Shown: piece after piece, positions 5,752 to 10,179 of the stretch
Layout of the letters: every line of letters starts with the position of its first letter
Numbering within the stretch: position 1 is the first letter of the stretch
Assembly: GCA_028565635.1 (NCBI GenBank)
Contig: JAOXYB010096382.1
Coordinates: 2,174-12,352 of the forward strand
Direction: 5' to 3'
Source of the DNA: Phoronis ovalis
Lineage: Eukaryota; Phoronida; Phoronidae
Length of the DNA: 10,179 bases
Notes under the pieces: generated by a model
What the model was told of the DNA's origin: nothing
Seen by the model: the letters and a program-made list of their open reading frames with translations, nothing else
The model's database searches: none
Translations under genes and position numbers: made by a program

Positions 5752-8700
5752 GTAAGTTCTAAAAGAGCCAAGATGTACGAATGCACAAAATGTAAAAATG
5801 TATTTATGCGGAACTTGGTAAGCCTTGTGTCACTAGCGAGAATCAATTACAACAAGTTACAAGTGAAATGTGTATGTCTATTTGTATGTACTGCCAACCA
5901 AGCAGTAGAAAATTCCTAGAAAATCACTCGCACTTCGAATTTTTACAGAAATGTTTCTAAAAGATGATTCCTGTACCTTGCATGATCACATGTTCTTGGA
6001 GTAGATTAATGAATGAATATTTGAACCCACTTTCGGTGTGTTTGGCGATGTCTGGCTTTGCATAATTACACTTTTATAAGCTACATACTCATGTCAAATT
6101 TGTACAAATGCAGATATTAATAATAATAGAAGAGTAACTTGACATTAAATCTTGTCACACGTTATCAAGATACTGGATTTGCCTACGTTTACTTGCATCG
6201 CCGAGTTAGATAAACATAGTGGATAGAAACATGCACTGTGTGCATTAAACCGACTGAAAAACGAATAACTGTCTAAAATGTATAACGAAGGACTTTGATG
6301 AATTTTGTACCCATTTTCTGGCAAAATGTGAGCGCATCCACGCACGCAGTCAGGGTCTCGCGCTTTTATTTTTCTCAACCATATATAAAATAAGGAACTC
6401 ATATAGTATATGAAATAGATACACTATACCGCTGTAATACGTTATAATATAGTATGTTTTTTAAAAATTGATTTTATAAACAAATCAGGAATCACCTTAG
6501 AACGATTTAAAAGTAAAGTGCACTATGTTATTGATATATTTCTTTACAGATGGTCAGCTTGCTTTAGTGATTAGACTGGTCGTACGTGGCGCTACTATAG
6601 CCGTCAGAGCTATTGCTGGAGCTTTAGCAGGAGGAGGAACTGCTGCTGCTGTTACAACTGCCGTTTTGACGGCTGCTGATCTGGCGCTTAATATAGGTAG
6701 GATTTTCTTTCGTGGCATTATCAGGACTGCCTGATCATCTAACACGGACAGTTTATGTTGAAAGATCTAAATCCGTGTTCTACGTAAATTGTCCGTTCTA
6801 GGTCCTTAACCGTTAGGTGTTAGGCAGCCCTGTGACCATATCACATGTAAGTACTTGACACATTACTCGACGGATATCATGTTCTTAACAGTTACTGAAA
6901 TCACGCATGGTGCTGTAAACCATTTGTCTCACATTTTAAATTTGATAATTGCCTCCCATTTTAATTAAATTTGATGATTGTATTGTTGAAAGTTGATTTA
7001 TCATTCACGACATAATGGTAAAATAGTGTATTTCAAAAAGTTTTGTAAGTATCGAAAAATTAAAATTGTAAGAAAATTGTATTTTAAGTGAATCTTAATC
7101 CCTTTAATGGACTATTGGCAATTACAATTACAATTAGACCAAGTCATAATTATGCAATTTTGCGAAAATAAAGCAAACCATTTAAAATACTGTATAATAT
7201 TTTTATTATAAGTATTTTAAAATATTATTACGTCTGTAAAATTTATGATGACAATAACAGGTCTAGCGAGCTCCAGAATTGATTGTTTAGTACTGGCTTT
7301 CCAGTTACTAAATGAAAAGAACGAACTAAAATCGTGTTTGTGCTGTACGCAATTCTACATTGCCTTTAAATATCCACACTTTGGACTTTCAGAATAAGAA
7401 TATTTTTGCGAGAAATAGAAACATAAAGATCTGACGTAACGGTTCTACGGTAGAGACATTTTTTAAGGACCTATGCTAAAGTAAGCGCACGTTCAAAGAA
7501 CGTTCTTGCGTATGTTATGTATAGCTATTATTACTTTGAGATAACAAAGGTTGTTTTCGGCAACTTTTTAAAATTTTTTTACTAGGTAACGTTGTAAGTG
7601 GTGGTTGTATGTATCAACCTGAAATCTGCGACCTTAAACCTGAAATTGAAAACTTACAAAACCAAATCGAACCCAAATACCAAGAACTACAGCGACTCGA
7701 TAACTTAAACACTAACATGTATAATGAGCTGCTACTGAATTTAAACAAGAACAATGAGTTAGCAACTAAAGCGGATAAAGTCCAATTCCTCGTTGTTTCC
7801 ATTATTCAGAAACTAGGAGATCCACAAAAGATCGATAGCGTAGCGCAAGATATTGCATACAACACGCAGAAAATGGTTGACGCATTCAAAACTGATATCG
7901 AAAAATATCAAAGTTCGTTGCAAACTAAAGCCATCGCTTCCGGTGTAGCTGAGGGTAGCGTATTACTATATTATGGAACCAAATATGCTTATGACAGCCT
8001 CAAAGCTGCTGGAAAGATTTCATCACCAACAGCTTTCAAGACTGCTATTACTACTGTTTCTGCTCCAAAAGTTATCGTCCTACCTAAACCACAATTTTTA
8101 ACTTCTGTTACTAAATCGCTCACCGGCGTTAAAACGTTCTTCGCAAAACCAACTGTGCTTAAATTCGTGAAAGGTGTAGCAAGCGGAGGCATGGTACTCT
8201 TTTCTTTGGTTGGTCTTGGTCTAACCCTTGCTGTTGATATCACTCAAGCGCAAAAAATGCGCGACTCTCTGCGTGCAACACGTGATGAATTAAGAGTTAC
8301 ACTAAATGAAGTTACCTTGGAACTTGACAAAGCGAATACTGTAAGTCGAAATCTGGCAACGTCCTTCAATGAAATCAAGACAGCTTGTGCAAACTTGGTC
8401 AATATAATCAACCCATCTTTGACAACAAAGATTAACCTTGGTGATTTATCCAGACTAACTCCATCACAGCTGCTAATCGTGAGTATGAGTCTTTCAGATA
8501 AGCTACATATGATATCTATTACCGATGATATCTGCTGTAGATTTCTTTAAGTATGTGATAACGCATATAAAGCACAGATATATGTACCATATTCAGGTAA
8601 TTGTCAACAACTTTGGTAAATATCGTATTGTAAAGACTATATGTCAGTCATAATTTGCTATGATCAAACTTTAGAGTTTAGACATCAGACAACCCACTAA

Positions 8701-9117
8701 TGTTTCAAATCTTGTGAATACTCTAAATGCATCGGTTTATTTTGGGAATAAGGATGAAAATTGGTGTGATCTCTTGATAGTTTTTTTTTATGAACCGATT
8801 TAGCGGCATATTATTTTGGAGACTTGCAAATAACTGGCAATTATAATTTTTATGTACCTTTCCAGCGTCAAAACCAAGCCATTAACACTTACAATAAAGT
8901 GATTACCGACTTGGAGAAAATGAATCAAAATTTTGACGTCATCAAAGAAGTTCGTTATGGTGTCGACAGTGATAGCTCTGTGAATCGTATCATATATTCG
9001 TTGGCTAATCGCGGTTTGGGTTCATTCTCGGAGAACCAAATTTATAAAATTATTGCTGTTCAGTATCCAAGTTTGAGTAATTATCAAGGACACATACTGA
9101 GTGGTTCAAATATTTGA
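5697..9117 (+). CDS. Copy B: paralogous secreted helical, putatively membrane-active protein (4 coding exons, 448 aa)
   Basis: Coding exons are 5697-5751, 6550-6696, 7586-8478 and 8866-9117, giving 449 codons including TGA. Intron positions and phases are the same as in copy A. The ATG has A at -3. Order of parts: signal peptide 1-18; hydrophobic segment with R27, R31 and R38 on one helix face (19-67); C75 and C82; heptad-like helix (83-135); hydrophobic helix near 260-285; second helix (287-340); C-terminal module (366-448). Compared with copy A it has three extra residues in exon 2, a three-residue C-terminal extension, an additional cysteine (335), and two zipper glycines replaced (F273, A283). 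The frame is intact with no stop or frameshift, so this looks like a functional paralogue, perhaps specialised. I do not recognise the family. Confidence 0.87.
5752..6549 (+). other. Copy B intron 1 (798 bases)
   Basis: Runs from GTAAGT to TTCTTTACAG. It shares a 24-base block (6061-6084) with copy A intron 1. An 85-codon antisense open frame (6145-6402) shows no recognisable features and is treated as chance. Confidence 0.75.
6550..6696 (+). CDS. Copy B coding exon 2: amphipathic plus hydrophobic segment
   Basis: The acceptor is TTCTTTACAG|AT. The donor at 6697 is GTAGGA, weaker than the GTAAGT of copy A. It is phase 1 at both ends. It encodes residues 19-67; the only basic residues are R27, R31 and R38 (spacing 4 and 7, same helix face), so this copy uses Arg where copy A uses mostly Lys and is less cationic. 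A Gly-Gly-Gly hinge and an Ala/Thr/Val-rich run follow. The last 15 residues before the final position are almost the same in both copies. Confidence 0.84.
6722..6832. repeat. Imperfect inverted repeat, possible MITE relic
   Basis: CAGGACTGCC (6722-6731) pairs with GGCAGCCCTG (6823-6832) with one mismatch. Inside it, ACGGACAGTTTA (6744-6755) pairs with TAAATTGTCCGT (6785-6796) with one G-T. Ends reading CAGGRCTGCC resemble the CAGGG-type terminal repeats of some hAT elements. The flanking eight bases on each side do not match, so there is no target-site duplication. Confidence 0.35.
7181..7221. repeat. AT-rich hairpin in copy B intron 2
   Basis: TTTAAAATACT (7181-7191) and AGTATTTTAAA (7211-7221) are perfect inverse complements. 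Inside, TATAAT (7193-7198) pairs with ATTATA (7205-7210), leaving a single bulged G and a six-base loop, a 17-bp stem in all. Confidence 0.6.
7586..8478 (+). CDS. Copy B coding exon 3: main helical module
   Basis: The acceptor TTTTTTACTAG|GT and donor GTGAGT at 8479 match those of copy A. Its length is 893 bases and there is no indel against copy A; about 61 of 290 residues counted from the internal Met differ. C75 and C82 are conserved. The most conserved stretches are LATKADKVQFLVVSIIQKLG and the segment around YYGTKYAYDSLKAAGK. Substitutions cluster on the coiled-coil surfaces and in the second half of the hydrophobic helix. C335 is specific to this copy. Confidence 0.88.
8479..8865 (+). 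other. Copy B intron 3 (387 bases)
   Basis: Runs from GTGAGT to ACCTTTCCAG. Retention would add 23 residues ending at a stop at 8548-8550. It is AT-rich with no other recognisable content. Confidence 0.75.
8866..9117 (+). CDS. Copy B coding exon 4: C-terminal module and stop
   Basis: The acceptor is ACCTTTCCAG|CG. It encodes 83 residues (366-448), ending in TGA at 9115-9117. Eleven of the 80 residues aligned with copy A differ, all outside a block of 35 identical residues; the end is extended by Ser-Asn-Ile. The identical block is also identical at every base (8906-9011). Confidence 0.87.
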   Translation, partial: RQNQAINTYNKVITDLEKMNQNFDVIKEVRYGVDSDSSVNRIIYSLANRGLGSFSENQIYKIIAVQYPSLSNYQGHILSGSNI

Positions 9118-9365
9118 TATCTCATGGTCACTTGGAGTGATTATCATGATAGCGACCTGACAAGATACGTATGAAGCACTAATTACCTCTGAAATATTAT
9201 TATGCGATAACGATTTTTATCACTTACTGCGCACGCATTAAACTAATCCTGAGAAAGCATAACATTATTATGCTTCGATTTTATGTTTATGTTCAAGATT
9301 TTGCTGTAAAACAGTTATAAGAAATGATTTAACAATAAACGCTTCATCCAGTGTGATTGGCTGGT
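9118..9365 (+). terminator. Copy B 3' UTR with polyadenylation signal
   Basis: AATAAA lies at 9334-9339, about 217 bases after the stop, within the block shared with copy A (TAAAACAGTTATAAGAAATG at 9306-9325). The UTR is longer than in copy A by about 90 bases; the extra part contains an 8-bp-stem hairpin at 9255-9275. Confidence 0.7.
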
Positions 9366-10179
9366 GATTCACTTGGTGGAGCCACCAGTCTCAGACCCAA
9401 ACATTTCCCAGCCTGTCGCATTTTATGAATGAACGATGGTGTAATTCTGCGTGCGCTAGCGTGATATGCTGGGCTAAAACCAAAATAATTCTTGTGTTCG
9501 TGGAATAAGAAATAGATATACCCTCCTCTTATGAGTATATGAATACTAAACAACTATTTATTAAAGTGTTTTCCTTCGTTTAATGTTTACCGTTTAAAGC
9601 TTTTCCTAAAGTCAGATTAAAAAAAAGTATTGTATATACCTAAAGGATACTGGGATCGAAAGGGTCTGAGTGTGGCACCCTCAAGTGCATACAAATAGTC
9701 TATTTGGTAGATATCGTCGATTTTTCTACCCTAAACGAATCCTATAAACGTTCCTTTAAAAATAACCTACAAGCGCTCGTTATCTTTATCACCTGAGTAT
9801 CATATTATACCTGAAGTTATCAGTCCAGGTGTCTTCATGTGCGCTTTAAGATAACTTGGCAATGGCTTACTAAAGTTTCGACACATTCTACAAGGTATAT
9901 ACTCCGACAAAAACAAAACATTCGATCCATGCATAAACCCTGTACTGAACCTTCCCAAAAGTGAAACTCAGAATTCAAAACCTTATTTTACTGTTTTAAT
10001 TCGTTTATTTAATGTTTATTCTTAAAAAAGTATTTTTACGGTTTGGAAAGCACAATTGAATGCATTTGTTTACCTTAATGAGGGGGGTAGGGGTTCCCCC
10101 CAGGTTTTTGCAATGTTCGCACTTAAAAATCGGCAATGCTCGCTGCTCGCACTTAACAAGAAAAATTAACAACCAAAAA
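9366..10179. other. Downstream non-coding region
   Basis: I see no gene. A patch at about 9351-9480 is less AT-rich than its surroundings and holds a hairpin TGGTGG-AG-CCACCA (9374-9387). A 69-codon antisense frame there (9344-9553) is not credible as a gene. The end has a G-run/C-run hairpin (10082-10101) and a repeated TCGCACTTAA (10117-10126, 10147-10156). No start of a third gene copy is visible. Confidence 0.5.

Larger units (their letters stand above)
6697..7585 (+). other. Copy B intron 2 (889 bases)
   Basis: Runs from GTAGGA to TTTTTTACTAG. It holds an imperfect inverted repeat right after the donor (6722-6832), a CAATTA triplet repeat (7119-7136), an AT-rich hairpin (7181-7221), a 12-base palindrome AAGAACGTTCTT (7496-7507), and the block shared with copy A near its 3' end (7522-7541). 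Confidence 0.75.

Noticed and set aside
6145-6402. 85-codon antisense frame in intron 1 of copy B
   Set aside because: No equivalent in copy A, no domain or signal features; chance frame.
7586-8478. Exon 3 alone as an intronless gene starting at the internal ATG (2489 or 7609)
   Set aside because: Conservation of the coding sequence and splice acceptor extends upstream of that ATG, and upstream exons give a signal peptide in matching phase in both copies.
9344-9553. 69-codon antisense frame downstream of copy B
   Set aside because: Overlaps the predicted 3' end, has no recognisable motif, and could at most be a decayed repeat fragment.

Overview
The window is nuclear DNA from a metazoan, most likely an AT-rich invertebrate genome. 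It has interrupted genes with GT-AG introns of about 390-910 bases, AATAAA polyadenylation signals, TATA-like promoters and no bacterial ribosome-binding sites or operons. I cannot fix the phylum. A marine invertebrate such as a mollusc or cnidarian would fit, but this is inference from base composition and gene style only.

The window holds one story: two complete four-coding-exon genes on the + strand, head to tail about 5 kb apart. Copy A has coding exons 695-749, 1664-1801, 2466-3358 and 3772-4014 (442 residues). Copy B has 5697-5751, 6550-6696, 7586-8478 and 8866-9117 (448 residues). Exon order, intron phases (1, 1, 0), splice-site sequences, parts of the introns, the 3' UTR end and the upstream promoter/leader are alignable between the copies. 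They are therefore paralogues from a tandem duplication that copied the whole transcription unit. By hand count the large third exon is about 79% identical at the protein level with no indel.

The proteins have a signal peptide (exon 1), a cationic amphipathic and then Gly/Ala/Thr-rich hydrophobic segment (exon 2), and a long helical module (exon 3). Exon 3 carries a Cys-x6-Cys pair, a first coiled-coil-like stretch, a hydrophobic glycine-zipper helix and a second heptad-rich helix. A conserved C-terminal module follows in exon 4. This layout suggests a secreted, membrane-active helical protein. It loosely recalls apolipoprotein-L-like or helical pore-forming proteins, but I do not recognise the family and assign no function.

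Region by region: 1-310 is AT-rich upstream DNA. 314-694 is the copy A promoter, a probable non-coding leader exon (donor at 462) and leader intron. 695-4170 is copy A. 4186-4890 is intergenic. 4897-5696 is the copy B promoter, probable leader exon (donor at 5027) and a longer leader intron containing a CpG-rich block. 5697-9360 is copy B. 9361-10179 is downstream DNA without a credible gene, ending in a G/C hairpin and short repeats.
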